A stretch of 64,000 nucleotides of DNA from UBA4742 sp963785815 (GCA_963785815.1 CAWAWN010000002.1:62001-126000), one strand, 5' to 3'; shown: positions 1 to 8,724, counted from the stretch's first letter. Notes: generated by a model not told the origin, from the sequence alone. Program-made: numbers and translations.

Positions 1-474
1 CTCGGCCTGGGCCCGCGCCACCCGGGCGTAGAGCTCGAGGGTGGCGTCGTTGTCGACTCGACCGCGGTCGTCGACCACCCCGCAGTGGCCGTGGTCGGTG
101 TACTCGTCGAGGCACAGGTCGGCCATGATCACGACCTCGTCGCCCACGTCGTCACGCAGGTCGCGCAGGGCCTGCTGCACGATGCCGTCGGGGTCCCAGG
201 CGCCCGAGCCGGTGGCGTCCTTGGCCACGGGCACCCCGAAGAGCATGACCGCGGGCACCCCCAGGCCGGCCAGCTCGGCCACCTCCTTGCGCAGGCTCTC
301 CCGGGTGTGCTGCACCTGACCCGGCAGCGACGAGATGGGCACGGGGGCGTCGATGCCCTCGCGCACGAACAGCGGGGCCACCAGGTCGTCGACCGACAGG
401 CGCGTCTCGGCCACCAGCCGCCGCAGGGCGGGGGTGCGTCGCAGCCGGCGCAGGCGGCGCTCGGGGAAGCTCAC
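1..474 (-). CDS. hemB: Delta-aminolevulinic acid dehydratase (porphobilinogen synthase), 3' part beyond window
   Basis: HemB condenses two 5-aminolevulinate molecules to porphobilinogen, the second common step of tetrapyrrole synthesis. Only the first 158 codons lie in the window. Visible family marks are VMLFGVP near residue 77 and the metal-site segment DLCLDEYTDHGHCG near residue 120. That segment keeps two cysteines of the zinc site and has Asp at the third position, a mixed form that I believe is common in actinobacterial HemB. The GTG at 474 is chosen because TAGAGT ends 6 nt upstream, giving a leaderless transcript. It follows cobA-hemD on the same strand, so both act in the same pathway, but it has its own promoter hexamer overlapping the stop of that gene. 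Confidence 0.93.
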   Translation of the reverse strand, partial: MSFPERRLRRLRRTPALRRLVAETRLSVDDLVAPLFVREGIDAPVPISSLPGQVQHTRESLRKEVAELAGLGVPAVMLFGVPVAKDATGSGAWDPDGIVQQALRDLRDDVGDEVVIMADLCLDEYTDHGHCGVVDDRGRVDNDATLELYARVARAQAE

Positions 475-480
475 CCGGCC

Positions 481-486
481 ACTCTA
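481..486 (-). promoter_or_regulatory. -10 hexamer for leaderless hemB
   Basis: TAGAGT on the minus strand ends 6 nt before the hemB GTG and overlaps the end of cobA-hemD. Confidence 0.55.
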
Positions 487-1941
487 CGGTCCGCCGACGC
501 CCAGGCCCTGGGCCACGGCGGCGGCCAGCCCGCTGGCCGTGTGCTCGGTGGCCTCGACGCCGACGGTCAGGCCGAGCCGCCGGGCCGTGGCCGAGGTCAC
601 CGGTCCGATGGTGGCCACCAGGTCGGGGACGGCGTCGAGGCCCACGTTGGCCACGAAGTGCTCGACGGTGGACGACGACGTGAAGCAGACGGCGTGGGCG
701 CCCGCGATGGCCTGGCGGTCGGCGTCGGATACGGCGACCGCCACGGTCCGGTAGGCGGGGACCACCTCCACCGTCCACCCCCGCTCGGCCAACCCGACCG
801 GCACCACGTCGCGAGCCACCTCCGCCTGCACCAGCACGACCCGCCCGGGGCCGGGTGGGAAGGCCTCGACCAGCCCCTCGGCCACGAACCGCTCGGGCAC
901 CAGGTCGGCCACCACGTTCCCCTCGGCCAGGGCGGCGGCGGTGGCCGAGCCGACCGCGGCCACCGACACGCCCCCCAGGTCGCGGGCGTCGTGCAGGGCG
1001 GCCAGGAGGCGGCGGGCGCCGTTGGGCGACGTCACCACCACCCAGTCGGCCTGGGCCAGGTGGGTGACGGCCTCGGCCAACGCCGTCCCCCCGTCGGAGG
1101 GCTCCCCGATCTCGATCATGGGGACCACCACCGGTTCGGCTCCCAGATCGACCAGGGCGGCGACCAGGTCGTCGCCGGGGCCGGCCGAACGGGTCACCAC
1201 CACACGCCGGCCGAACAACGGCCTGGACTCGAACCAGCCCAGGTCGAGGGCGGCCACCTTGCCCACCACGATGGTGCTGGGAGGCTCCAGCTGGTGGTCC
1301 CCCAGGGTGGCCAGGGTGGCGCGGATGGTGCGCTGCTGGGGTCGGGTCCCCCACTGGACGGCGGCCGCGGGGGTGTCGGGCTGGAGCCCGCCGGCCTGCA
1401 GGCGGCCCGAGATGGCCGGCCAGCGACCCACCCCCATCAGCACCACGATGGTGCCGCCCAGGCCAGCCACGGCCTCCCAGTCGATCTCGGTCGTGGCCGA
1501 CGGGTCCTCGTGGCCGGTGATCACGGTGAACATGGTGGAGCTGTGGCGCAGGGTGAGCGGGATGCCGGCGTAGGCGGGAGCGGCGATGGCCGAGGTCACC
1601 CCGGGCACCACCTCGAAGGCCACCCCGGCCGCGGCCAGCGCGGCCGCCTCCTCGCCCCCTCGGGCGAACACGAAGGGATCACCGCCCTTGAGGCGCACCA
1701 CCTCGAGGCCGGCGCGGCCCCGCGCCACCAGCAGCTCGCCGATCTGGTCCTGGTCCATGGTGGCGCGTCCGGGGGCCTTGCCCACGTTGACCAGCTCGGC
1801 GCCGGGTGGGGCCAGCTCCAGCAGGCTGGCCACCGAGAGGCGGTCGTACACGACCACGTCGGCCCGGCGCAGCACGTCGGCGCCGCGGACCGTCAGAAGA
1901 CCCGGATCTCCTGGTCCCGCGCCCACCAGGTAGACGGTCAC
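484..1941 (-). CDS. cobA-hemD: Fused uroporphyrinogen-III C-methyltransferase / uroporphyrinogen-III synthase
   Basis: A 485-residue fusion with two activities. Residues 1-240 are a SUMT (CobA) domain with YLVGAGPGDPGLLTV at the N-terminus, RLKGGDPFVFARGGEEA and VVPGVTSAIAAPAYAGIPLT; it methylates uroporphyrinogen III to precorrin-2 using SAM. Residues 250-485 are a HemD domain with GRRVVVTRSAGPGDDL, VVTSPNGARRLLAAL and CFTSSSTVEHF; it cyclises hydroxymethylbilane. The fusion lets one protein feed both haem and the sirohaem/cobalamin branch, as is common in actinobacteria. The GTG start at 1941 follows TACGCT by 6 nt. It is followed by hemB on the same strand. hemA and hemC, often nearby, are not in the window. 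Confidence 0.95.
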   Translation of the reverse strand: MTVYLVGAGPGDPGLLTVRGADVLRRADVVVYDRLSVASLLELAPPGAELVNVGKAPGRATMDQDQIGELLVARGRAGLEVVRLKGGDPFVFARGGEEAAALAAAGVAFEVVPGVTSAIAAPAYAGIPLTLRHSSTMFTVITGHEDPSATTEIDWEAVAGLGGTIVVLMGVGRWPAISGRLQAGGLQPDTPAAAVQWGTRPQQRTIRATLATLGDHQLEPPSTIVVGKVAALDLGWFESRPLFGRRVVVTRSAGPGDDLVAALVDLGAEPVVVPMIEIGEPSDGGTALAEAVTHLAQADWVVVTSPNGARRLLAALHDARDLGGVSVAAVGSATAAALAEGNVVADLVPERFVAEGLVEAFPPGPGRVVLVQAEVARDVVPVGLAERGWTVEVVPAYRTVAVAVSDADRQAIAGAHAVCFTSSSTVEHFVANVGLDAVPDLVATIGPVTSATARRLGLTVGVEATEHTASGLAAAVAQGLGVGGP

Positions 1942-1947
1942 CGGGCC

Positions 1948-1953
1948 AGCGTA
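1948..1953 (-). promoter_or_regulatory. -10 hexamer for leaderless cobA-hemD
   Basis: TACGCT on the minus strand, 6 nt before the GTG at 1941, with no Shine-Dalgarno sequence. Confidence 0.55.
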
Positions 1954-2000
1954 GGGCTACTCACCGGCGGAACCCGCCCCCCAGGTGGCAGGATGGAGGG

Positions 2001-2594
2001 GTGAGCGTCACCGACGCCGGTCCTCGCAGCGCCCGCGCCGAACGCACGCGCGTCGCCATCGCCGACGCGCTGCTGAGCCTGATCGACGAGGGCGACCTGC
2101 AACCCACGGCCACCCGCATCGCCGAGCGGGCCGGCATCTCGCTGCGCCTGATCTACCACCACTTCGGCGACCTCGAGGCCCTGTTCCACGAGGCCACCGA
2201 GCGCGAGACCGTCCGGGTGCTGGCCCGGGTGCGTCCGGTGGCCCTCGACCAGCCCTTCGCCGGGCGCGTCGATGCCTTCGTCGAGCAGCGGTGCCGCCTG
2301 CTCGAGTGGATGACCCCGGTCTGCCGGGCCGCCGCCCTGCACACGCCGACCTCCGAGACCCTCCAGGCCGCCCGCCGCCAGGCCACCCGGGCCGGCGACC
2401 ACGAGCTGACCCGGGTGTTCGCTCCTGAGATCGCCCGCCTGGGCGATGCCCAGCGGGCGCCCATCGTCGACGCCCTGTGCGTCCTCACCAGCTGGGCCTC
2501 CTGGGACGGCCTGCGCACCCGGGGCCGCAGCGTCGAGACCAGTGGCGAGGCCCTCCGCCAGTCGATCGAGGTCATGCTCGGCCCGTACGCCTGA
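2001..2594 (+). CDS. TetR/AcrR family transcriptional regulator
   Basis: A 197-residue one-component repressor of the TetR type. The N-terminal helix-turn-helix lies at about residues 10-60 (ATRIAERAGISLRLIYHHFGD, quoted in part: AGISLRLIYHHFGD), followed by a divergent all-helical ligand domain. The GTG at 2001 is preceded by GGATGGAGGG, which can act as a very close ribosome site or as a CAGGAT -10 element 6 nt upstream; longer in-frame starts would run into the divergent cobA-hemD gene. Its ligand and target cannot be read from the sequence. It is divergent from cobA-hemD, so control of that gene is possible but untested. Confidence 0.88.
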   Translation: MSVTDAGPRSARAERTRVAIADALLSLIDEGDLQPTATRIAERAGISLRLIYHHFGDLEALFHEATERETVRVLARVRPVALDQPFAGRVDAFVEQRCRLLEWMTPVCRAAALHTPTSETLQAARRQATRAGDHELTRVFAPEIARLGDAQRAPIVDALCVLTSWASWDGLRTRGRSVETSGEALRQSIEVMLGPYA

Positions 2595-2724
2595 ACCGGA
2601 CGTCGATCGTGTGGGATCGGGGGCAATCCGATCCGGGGGTCAGCTTCGAATGACGGGATGAGCGATCCCGGGGCTTCGTCGCGGGGATGGCCCCGGTTCG
2701 GCGTCGCACCACGGAGGCGTGCTG

Positions 2725-3087
2725 ATGAGCACAGAGGTTGAGGACCTGCCCCCCGGTCCCGAGGTTCGTCCCCTTTCCGGCGACTGGGCCCAGGACGCGG
2801 CCTGCAAGGGCCGCACCGACCTGTTCTTCGGCCTGGCCGGCGAGCGGCCCGAACGGCGCATCCGGCGAGAGGCCCGAGCTCGAAAGGTGTGCAGCGCGTG
2901 TCCGGTCCAGTGGGCGTGTCGGACCAGCGCCCGAACCAACCGGGAGAACGGGTTCTGGGGCGGGGAGTCCGAGGAGGAGCGGGCCGCGGCCGGCTTCCCG
3001 CCCCGCTCGATCGCTCGTCGATCGGTCCAGGCTGCTTCCCCGCGCCGCGACGACGCCTCCGGACGGGAGCGGGCCACCGCCTGCTGA
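2725..3087 (+). CDS. whiB: WhiB-family iron-sulfur transcription factor
   Basis: WhiB-like proteins are actinobacterial [4Fe-4S] redox-responsive factors that act with the primary sigma factor. The four cluster ligands are visible as C27 (AACKG), C56, C59 and C65 (VCSACPVQWAC), followed by the family turn GFWGGESEEER. The ATG at 2725 is chosen over a GTG at 2719 because GGAGG at 2713-2717 sits at a good distance. The protein is 120 residues, with a basic Ser/Arg-rich tail. The 130-bp gap upstream holds small inverted repeats (GGATCG...CGATCC near 2620) that could end tetR transcription. Confidence 0.93.
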   Translation: MSTEVEDLPPGPEVRPLSGDWAQDAACKGRTDLFFGLAGERPERRIRREARARKVCSACPVQWACRTSARTNRENGFWGGESEEERAAAGFPPRSIARRSVQAASPRRDDASGRERATAC

Positions 3088-3099
3088 ACCACCGAGCCA

Positions 3100-3116
3100 C
3101 GGGTCGCACCGACCCG
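3100..3116. terminator. Hairpin between convergent whiB and photolyase genes
   Basis: A perfect 7-bp stem CGGGTCG/CGACCCG with a 3-nt loop lies between the two converging stop codons. There is no U-tract, so bidirectional termination is likely but not certain. Confidence 0.4.
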
Positions 3117-3127
3117 CTCAGGTGACG

Positions 3128-4504
3128 TCAGGTGGTCGGGTGGGTCCCCACCGCCGCGTAGGCGGCCAGGGCGCGCAGGCGGGCCTCGGCGTGGTCGACG
3201 ATCGGGCGCGGGTAGTCGGTGCCCAGCGTGACCCCCGCCGCGGCCAGCTCGGCCTCGTCCAGCTCCCACGGGGCATGGATGGCCGTCGCGGACAGGGCGG
3301 CCAGCTCCGGGACCCACCGCCGGATGAAGTCACCGTCCGGATCGAACTTCCGGCTCTGGGTCACCGGGTTGAAGATCCGGTGGTAGGGCGAGGCGTCGGG
3401 GCCGGTGCCCGCCACCCACTGCCAGTTGCCCACGTTCTGGGCCACGTCGCCGTCGACCAGCAGGTGGCGGAAGTGGCGCTCGCCCAGCCGCCAGTCGATC
3501 AGCAGGTCCTTGACCAGGAACGAGGCCACGATCATGCGCAGCCGGTTGTGCATCCACCCGGTCTCGCGCAGCTGGCGCATGCCGGCGTCGACGATGGGGA
3601 AGCCCGTGAAGCCGCCCTTCCACGCCGACAGGTCGGCCGGCCGGTTGAGCCAGTCGATGCGGTCGAACTTCTCCCGGAGCGACCGGCGGGGCAGGTTGGG
3701 CAGCTCGAAGATCAGGTGGGCCCACCAGTCGCGCCAGGCCAGCTGGCGCACGAAGGCGTCGCGACCCGACGTGCCTTCGCCGGCGGCGGCGACCACCAGT
3801 CGGGGTGACAGGGTGCCCAGGCGCAGGTCGACCGAGAGCCGGGAGGTGCCGTCGTGGTCGATCCGGTCGTGCTCGTCGGCGTAGTCGTCGATGCGGTCCA
3901 GGAACTCGACCAGTCGCAGCTGGGCCTCGTCCTCGCCCTCGAACATGGGCGGTTGGCCGTCGAGGGGCGGGAGGGGCTCGCCCGGGTCGTCGAACAGGGT
4001 GGCGTCGCCGGGCGACGGCCAGTCGTCCCACTCGACGGCGATCCAGCGCTTGTAGAAGGGCGTGAACACCCGGGACAAGGACCCCTTGGCCGTGAGCACG
4101 CGGCCCGGCGCGTGCACCAGGGTGCCCCACCACCGCTGCACGGGGACGTGCAGGGCCGCCTCGACCTTGTCGTCGCGGGTGGTGGCGAACGGGGTGACGT
4201 CGGCGTTGAGGTGCACCGCACCGACCCGCAGGGCCGCCACCGTCTCGGGCACCACCACCTCGGGGTCGCCGATGCGCACCAGCAGGCGACCGCCGGACTG
4301 GGCCAGCGCGTAGTCGAGGGCCTGGATGGTGGCCAGCAGCTGGCGACGGCGGTACGGACCCGCCCGGTCCATCAGGCGCGGGTCGATGACGAACAGCGGG
4401 ACCACGTAGCGGTGGTCGGAGGTGGCCGCCGCCCAGGCCGGGTTGTCGTCGAGGCGAAGGTCCCGCCGGAACCAGACCAGGCCGATCTCGTCGGAGATGG
4501 TCAT
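3128..4504 (-). CDS. phr: Deoxyribodipyrimidine photolyase (CPD photolyase, class I)
   Basis: A light-driven DNA repair enzyme that splits cyclobutane pyrimidine dimers using reduced FAD and an antenna cofactor. The 458 residues have the antenna-binding alpha/beta domain from the N-terminus (GLVWFRRDLRLDDNPAW) and the FAD-binding helical domain at the C-terminus, with the signature DVAQNVGNWQWVAGTGPDA and YHRIFNPVTQSRKFDP. Length matches the family. The ATG at 4504 is preceded by TACGCT with an 8-nt gap, so it is probably leaderless. A cryptochrome is less likely given the complete photolyase signature and lack of a C-terminal extension. Confidence 0.95.
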   Translation of the reverse strand: MTISDEIGLVWFRRDLRLDDNPAWAAATSDHRYVVPLFVIDPRLMDRAGPYRRRQLLATIQALDYALAQSGGRLLVRIGDPEVVVPETVAALRVGAVHLNADVTPFATTRDDKVEAALHVPVQRWWGTLVHAPGRVLTAKGSLSRVFTPFYKRWIAVEWDDWPSPGDATLFDDPGEPLPPLDGQPPMFEGEDEAQLRLVEFLDRIDDYADEHDRIDHDGTSRLSVDLRLGTLSPRLVVAAAGEGTSGRDAFVRQLAWRDWWAHLIFELPNLPRRSLREKFDRIDWLNRPADLSAWKGGFTGFPIVDAGMRQLRETGWMHNRLRMIVASFLVKDLLIDWRLGERHFRHLLVDGDVAQNVGNWQWVAGTGPDASPYHRIFNPVTQSRKFDPDGDFIRRWVPELAALSATAIHAPWELDEAELAAAGVTLGTDYPRPIVDHAEARLRALAAYAAVGTHPTT

Positions 4505-4512
4505 GCCGGCTC

Positions 4513-4518
4513 AGCGTA
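4513..4518 (-). promoter_or_regulatory. -10 hexamer for leaderless phr
   Basis: TACGCT on the minus strand ends 8 nt before the photolyase ATG. Confidence 0.5.
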
Positions 4519-4559
4519 AAGGCGCCCGCCATCGGCGGCCACTCGGCCCGAGGTCCCCA

Positions 4560-5621
4560 TCAGGCGATCGGACGACCGAACGGGAGCTGTCCGCACCAGG
4601 TGGCCAGGTAGGCCTCGGCCCGGTAGCAGGCGGCCAGCAGCGGGCCATCCGGGTGGTCGACCACCTCGGCCATGACGGCGCGGATGGCCTCGGCCGCGGC
4701 TCGCGCCGGGTCGGTGGACGAGGTCTCGGCCGACCCGCTCGGGATCGGCGACCCACCGGCCGGCCCGCGGGCGGGCCAGCCGGCGAAGAGGGGTCCGGCC
4801 GTGCTCACGAAGTCGGGGACGACCACGGTGTCGGCCCGCCGCAGCCGGGCCAGGGCCTTGGCCGTGACCGGGGTCGGACCCGACGGCACCACGACCCGCA
4901 CCCCCAGGCCGGCGGCCACCTCGTCGCCGATCACCCCCGGGCGCGATCCGGTCACCAGCAGGTCGGCCTCGACCCCGAAAACCGCTCCCGGCTCGGCCAC
5001 CGACGACCCCGCGCCAACCAGCTCGGCCACCAGCTTGGGACCGTGCGCCGGCCAGAGCGCGGCCAGGGCGTCCGGGCCGAAGCCCGGTCCCGCGGCGGTG
5101 CCCTCGGCGGTGGACACGGCCACGATGCGCGCCCCCTGTTGGCTCAGTCCGGCGGCGATGGCCGGGCCCGCCGAGTCGAAGCCCTCGATGGCCACCGTGC
5201 GGCCCTCCAGCCCCCCGGCGGCCACGGCCGCGGCCACCGCCACGCCCACGCCGGTCAGGGCGTCGGCCAGCGCCCAGTAGCTCGCCGGCCGAGGATCGGC
5301 GGCCCGCAGCGGCGCCAGCGCGTCGGACTCGACCCCGCGTCCGGCCTCGGTCAGGAAGCGGCCCTCGACCACCAGCGGGCCGACCTCGTCCACGAAGGCG
5401 GCCACGGCCGCGGCCCGCTCGTCGGGACGGGCGTTGATGCCGGCCGAGGCCCCACCCACCTGCCGCTCGAAGCTGGCGAAGCGATAGGTCAGGGTGCGGG
5501 CCAGCGCCGTGGCCCCGTCCACCAGGATCTTGGGCGCCGCCCGGGTGACCCCGGCGGACGGCGCGTCGTCGAGGTCGAACACGATGAAGGCGTCGGTGCC
5601 CGTGAGCCGGTGGATCTGCAC
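4560..5621 (-). CDS. Glu/Leu/Phe/Val dehydrogenase-like protein, probably altered active site
   Basis: 353 residues resembling amino acid dehydrogenases of the ELFV superfamily. The N-terminal segment has the dimerisation-domain pattern (GVTRAAPKILVDGATALART, then FASFERQVGGASAGINA). A Rossmann domain follows (TVAIEGFDSAGPAIAAGLSQ). In true glutamate dehydrogenases the glycine-rich loop is GGAKGG with a catalytic lysine; here the loop reads GGASAGI, so that lysine is missing. The family assignment is moderately secure; activity is doubtful. The GTG start at 5621 follows CAGAAT by 6 nt. Its stop lies 55 nt from the phr start, same strand, with phr having its own hexamer. Confidence 0.7.
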   Translation of the reverse strand: MQIHRLTGTDAFIVFDLDDAPSAGVTRAAPKILVDGATALARTLTYRFASFERQVGGASAGINARPDERAAAVAAFVDEVGPLVVEGRFLTEAGRGVESDALAPLRAADPRPASYWALADALTGVGVAVAAAVAAGGLEGRTVAIEGFDSAGPAIAAGLSQQGARIVAVSTAEGTAAGPGFGPDALAALWPAHGPKLVAELVGAGSSVAEPGAVFGVEADLLVTGSRPGVIGDEVAAGLGVRVVVPSGPTPVTAKALARLRRADTVVVPDFVSTAGPLFAGWPARGPAGGSPIPSGSAETSSTDPARAAAEAIRAVMAEVVDHPDGPLLAACYRAEAYLATWCGQLPFGRPIA

Positions 5622-5699
5622 GGGCGCATTCTGGCATCCCGGCGTCGCCGGCGACCCGGCCGTGGCCCGAACCTGCCGGCCACGGCCAAGATGGCAGCC

Positions 5700-6983
5700 A
5701 TGTCGACCGCCTCGGAGCTACCCGCCAAGGCCGACGTGGTGGTCATCGGCGCGGGCATCGTCGGGCTGGCCACCGCTCGGGCCGTGCAGCACCGCCGACC
5801 CGGCTGGTCGGTGCTGGTGGTGGACAAGGAGACCCGGGTGGCGGCCCACCAGAGCAGCCACAACTCGGGTGTGGTGCACGCCGGGATCTACTACCGGCCG
5901 GGTTCGACCAAGGCCGAGCTGTGCCGGTCCGGCCGGGCCGAGCTGCTCGACTGGTGCGACCGCCACCAGGTGGCCTGGCGCCGATGCGGCAAGGTGGTGG
6001 TGGCCACCTCAGCGTCCGAGGAGGCCGGGCTGGACGCCCTGGCCGAGCGCGCCGCGGCCAACGGGATCGAGATCAGCCGTCTCGGCCCGGCCGGCCTGGC
6101 CGACCTCGAGCCCCACGCCGTCGGGCGCGCCGCCCTGCACGTGCCGGCCACGGCCGTGATCGACTTCTCCCAGGTGTGCGCCGAGCTGGCCGCGGGCATC
6201 GAGCGGCGGGGCGCCCCCGTGGCCCTGGACGTGGAGGTGCGCCGGATCGAGCGACGCGCCACCGAGCTGGTGGTGCACACCTCGCAGGGCCCGGTGGTGG
6301 CGGGCCGGGTGGCCAACTGCGCCGGGCTGCACAGCGATCGGGTGGCGGCCGCGGCCGGCGACCGGCCCGGGGCGGCCATCCTGGCCTTCCGCGGCGAGTA
6401 CCACGAGCTGGTGCCGTGGCGACGCCACCTGGTGCGCGCCCTCATCTACCCGGTGCCCGACCCCCGCTTCCCCTTCCTGGGCGTGCACCTCACCCGTGGG
6501 CTCGACGACACGGTGCACGCCGGGCCCAACGCGGTGCTGGCCCTGGCCCGCCAGGGCTACCGCCGGCGCGACCTGGTTGCGGGCGACATGGCCGCCCTGG
6601 CCACCGACGCCGCCACCTGGCGCCTGGCCCGTCGGTACTGGCGAACCGGTGGGGCCGAGGTGGCGCGCTCGCTCAGCCGGCACGCGCTGGCCCGGTCGTT
6701 GCGCCGGCTCGTCCCCGAGATCGAGGCGGCCGACCTGGTCGCATCGGGCAGCGGCGTGCGGGCCCAGGCGGTGGCCCCCGACGGCACCCTGGTGGACGAC
6801 TTCGCCTTCGCCGGTGACGGCGGAGCTCCGCCCACCGGGCACGACGCGGCGCGGCCCGGTCAGGCGGGGCCGACGCCGGGGGCGGGCGGCCGGCTGGTGC
6901 ACGTGGTCAACGCGCCGTCGCCCGCCGCCACCGCCTCGCTGGCCATCGGCCGGGTGGTGGCCGACCGGCTGCTGGCGGGCTAG
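5700..6983 (+). CDS. lhgO: L-2-hydroxyglutarate oxidase / FAD-dependent oxidoreductase
   Basis: A 427-residue DAO-fold flavoenzyme. The N-terminal FAD site reads VVVIGAGIVGLATARAVQ, followed by SSHNSGVVHAGIYYRPGS and later FRGEYHEL, the pattern of LhgO, which oxidises L-2-hydroxyglutarate to 2-oxoglutarate and passes electrons to quinone. A low-complexity Gly/Pro-rich insertion occurs near residues 377-400, just before the last FAD-contacting segment (VVNAPSPAATASLAIG). ATG codons at 5691 and 5700 are both possible; 5700 is preferred because an AAGAT-type -10 lies 6-8 nt upstream and no Shine-Dalgarno is present. It stops 9 nt before the CDF gene. Confidence 0.85.
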   Translation: MSTASELPAKADVVVIGAGIVGLATARAVQHRRPGWSVLVVDKETRVAAHQSSHNSGVVHAGIYYRPGSTKAELCRSGRAELLDWCDRHQVAWRRCGKVVVATSASEEAGLDALAERAAANGIEISRLGPAGLADLEPHAVGRAALHVPATAVIDFSQVCAELAAGIERRGAPVALDVEVRRIERRATELVVHTSQGPVVAGRVANCAGLHSDRVAAAAGDRPGAAILAFRGEYHELVPWRRHLVRALIYPVPDPRFPFLGVHLTRGLDDTVHAGPNAVLALARQGYRRRDLVAGDMAALATDAATWRLARRYWRTGGAEVARSLSRHALARSLRRLVPEIEAADLVASGSGVRAQAVAPDGTLVDDFAFAGDGGAPPTGHDAARPGQAGPTPGAGGRLVHVVNAPSPAATASLAIGRVVADRLLAG

Positions 6984-6992
6984 AACCGGGGG

Positions 6993-7943
6993 ATGTCCAC
7001 CGCCGGCAGCAAGCGAGCGGTCTTCGTCGCCCTGCTGGCCAACCTGGGCATCGCCGTGGCCAAGTTCGTCGGCTTCGCCTTCACCCGCTCGTCGTCCATG
7101 CTGGCCGAGGGCGTGCACTCGGTGGCCGACACCGGCAACCAGCTGCTGCTGTTGCTGGGCGATCGCCGGTCCCAGCACGAGCCCACCGAGGCCCACCCCT
7201 TCGGCTACGGGCGCGAGCGCTACTTCTGGGGCTTCGTCGTGTCCATCGTGCTGTTCACGCTGGGCGCCGCCTTCGCCGTGGGCGAGGGCGTCGAGAAGAT
7301 CCTCCATCCCCACGCCCTCGAGTCGACGGGCTGGGCCCTGGCCATCCTGGCCGTGGCCGCGGTCATGGAGGGCTCGTCGTTCCGCACGGCCCGGCGCGAG
7401 TCGAACGAGCTGCGGGGCGACGCCGGCTGGTGGGACTTCATCCACGGAGCCAAGGCCCCCGAGCTGCCCGTGCTCCTGTTGGAGGACTCCGGGGCGCTGG
7501 TGGGCCTGCTCATCGCCTTCGTCTGCCTGCTGGCCGCAACGATCACGGGCAACTCCCGCTGGGATGGCGCCGGCTCGGTGCTCATCGGCCTGCTGCTGGG
7601 GGCGATCGCGGTCGTGCTGGCCACCGAGATGAAGAGCCTGCTGATCGGCGAGTCGGCCAGCCGGGCCGACCGCGAGGCCATCCAGGCCGCCATCACCTCG
7701 TCGCCCCGGGTGCGCCACCTGATCCACCTGCGCACCGAGCACCTCGGGCCCGAGGACCTGCTCGTGGGGGCCAAGGTCGATTTCGACCCGTCGCTCAGCT
7801 TCGCCGAGCTGGCCGCCACCATCGATGCGGTGGAGGTCGAGATCCGTGCCGCGGTGCCCGCGGCCCGGCTCATCTACCTCGAGCCCGACGTGGTGCGCCC
7901 GGGCGAGGCCACCGCCGACCCGGCCGCGGGACCCCAGGGGTGA
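6993..7943 (+). CDS. Cation diffusion facilitator (CDF) family metal transporter
   Basis: 316 residues with the CDF layout: about six membrane segments in residues 10-215 and a cytoplasmic C-terminal domain that binds metal and dimerises. The intramembrane metal motif is HSVAD in segment 2 (AEGVHSVADTGNQLL) and EDSGA in segment 5. A loop rich in His/Asp (GWWDFIHGAKAPE) precedes segment 5, the arrangement seen in the SLC30A9-like subgroup. Likely substrates are Zn(II), Fe(II) or Mn(II), exported against protons; specificity cannot be read here. It begins 9 nt after lhgO and is probably co-transcribed with it. Confidence 0.88.
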   Translation: MSTAGSKRAVFVALLANLGIAVAKFVGFAFTRSSSMLAEGVHSVADTGNQLLLLLGDRRSQHEPTEAHPFGYGRERYFWGFVVSIVLFTLGAAFAVGEGVEKILHPHALESTGWALAILAVAAVMEGSSFRTARRESNELRGDAGWWDFIHGAKAPELPVLLLEDSGALVGLLIAFVCLLAATITGNSRWDGAGSVLIGLLLGAIAVVLATEMKSLLIGESASRADREAIQAAITSSPRVRHLIHLRTEHLGPEDLLVGAKVDFDPSLSFAELAATIDAVEVEIRAAVPAARLIYLEPDVVRPGEATADPAAGPQG

Positions 7944-7962
7944 GGCACTACCGTCGCTGGCC

Positions 7963-8328
7963 ATGACGGTCGACGACGGGGTGCGCGAGCAGCTCCAGGC
8001 CCTGGGCGCCTTCATCCGGACCCAGCGCCAGCAGGCGCAGATGTCGTTGCGCGACCTGGCCGAGAAGGCCAACGTGTCCAACCCCTACCTCAGCCAGATC
8101 GAGAGAGGGCTGCACGAGCCGTCGGTGCGCGTGCTCAAGTCCATCTCCGACGCCCTGGAGGTGTCGATCGAGACGCTCCTGGCCCGGGCCGGGCTGACCT
8201 CGGGCACCGAGCCCCGCGACCAGCCGGTGGACACGGCCGCGGCCATCGCCGCCGACCCGGCCCTGACCCCCGAGCAGCGCAGCTCGCTGCTGGCCGTCTA
8301 CCACAGCTACACCGACGTGCACAGGTAG
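7963..8328 (+). CDS. XRE-family helix-turn-helix regulator
   Basis: 121 residues. A Cro/CI-type helix-turn-helix spans about residues 14-70 (MSLRDLAEKANVSNPYLSQI then ERGLHEPS), the form seen in ClgR/SinR-like small regulators. The C-terminal 45 residues are acidic and show no recognised ligand domain. The ATG at 7963 follows TACCGT with an 8-nt gap and no Shine-Dalgarno. It lies 19 nt after the CDF gene. Tandem repeat R1 starts 7 nt after its stop codon. Confidence 0.88.
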   Translation: MTVDDGVREQLQALGAFIRTQRQQAQMSLRDLAEKANVSNPYLSQIERGLHEPSVRVLKSISDALEVSIETLLARAGLTSGTEPRDQPVDTAAAIAADPALTPEQRSSLLAVYHSYTDVHR

Positions 8329-8335
8329 GGAACCG

Positions 8336-8702
8336 GAAGGCGCCGGCCGCCAGGCCGGAGCCGCTGGACCGATGGCACCCGAATGCCGAAGGCGCCCGCA
8401 GGGAGGCCCCGCCGACCGAAGGGCCACGAAGGCGCCGGCCGCCAGGCCGGAGCCGCTGGACCGATGGCACCCGGATGCCGAAGGCGCCCGCAGGGAGGCC
8501 CCGCCGACCGAAGGGCCACGAAGGCGCCGGCCGCCAGGCCGGAGCCGCTGGACCGATGGCACCCGAATGCCGAAGGCGCCCGCAGGGAGGCCCCGCCGAC
8601 CGAACGGCCACGAAGGCGCCGGCCGCCAGGCCGGAGCCGCTGGACCGATGGCACCCGGATGCCGAAGGCGCCCGCAGGGAGGCCCCGCCGACCGAAGGGC
8701 CA
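8336..8702 (+). repeat. Tandem repeat R1: four copies of a 92-bp unit (MIRU-like)
   Basis: Copies start at 8336, 8428, 8520 and 8612. Each contains GGCCGCCAGGCCGGAGCCGC, with CCGGCC and GGCCGG arms that can form a 6-bp hairpin, and CCGAAGGCGCCCGCAGGGAG. Copies 1 and 3 read ACCCGAATG, while 2 and 4 read ACCCGGATG, so the array may have grown by duplicating a two-copy block. The same family occurs at 17301-17470 (inverted) and 39279-39545. The unit contains open frames, but nothing supports translation. It explains most of the 508-bp gap between 8328 and 8837. Confidence 0.95.
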
Positions 8703-8724
8703 GGAGAGTTGTGCCCCATGTCAC

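Noticed and set aside
1..474. Abnormal metal site of HemB (only two of three zinc cysteines)
   Set aside because: I believe this mixed form is usual in actinobacterial HemB, so it is not a novel feature.
8336..8702. CRISPR-like array
   Set aside because: The units are contiguous 92-bp copies with no unique spacers and no cas genes are nearby.
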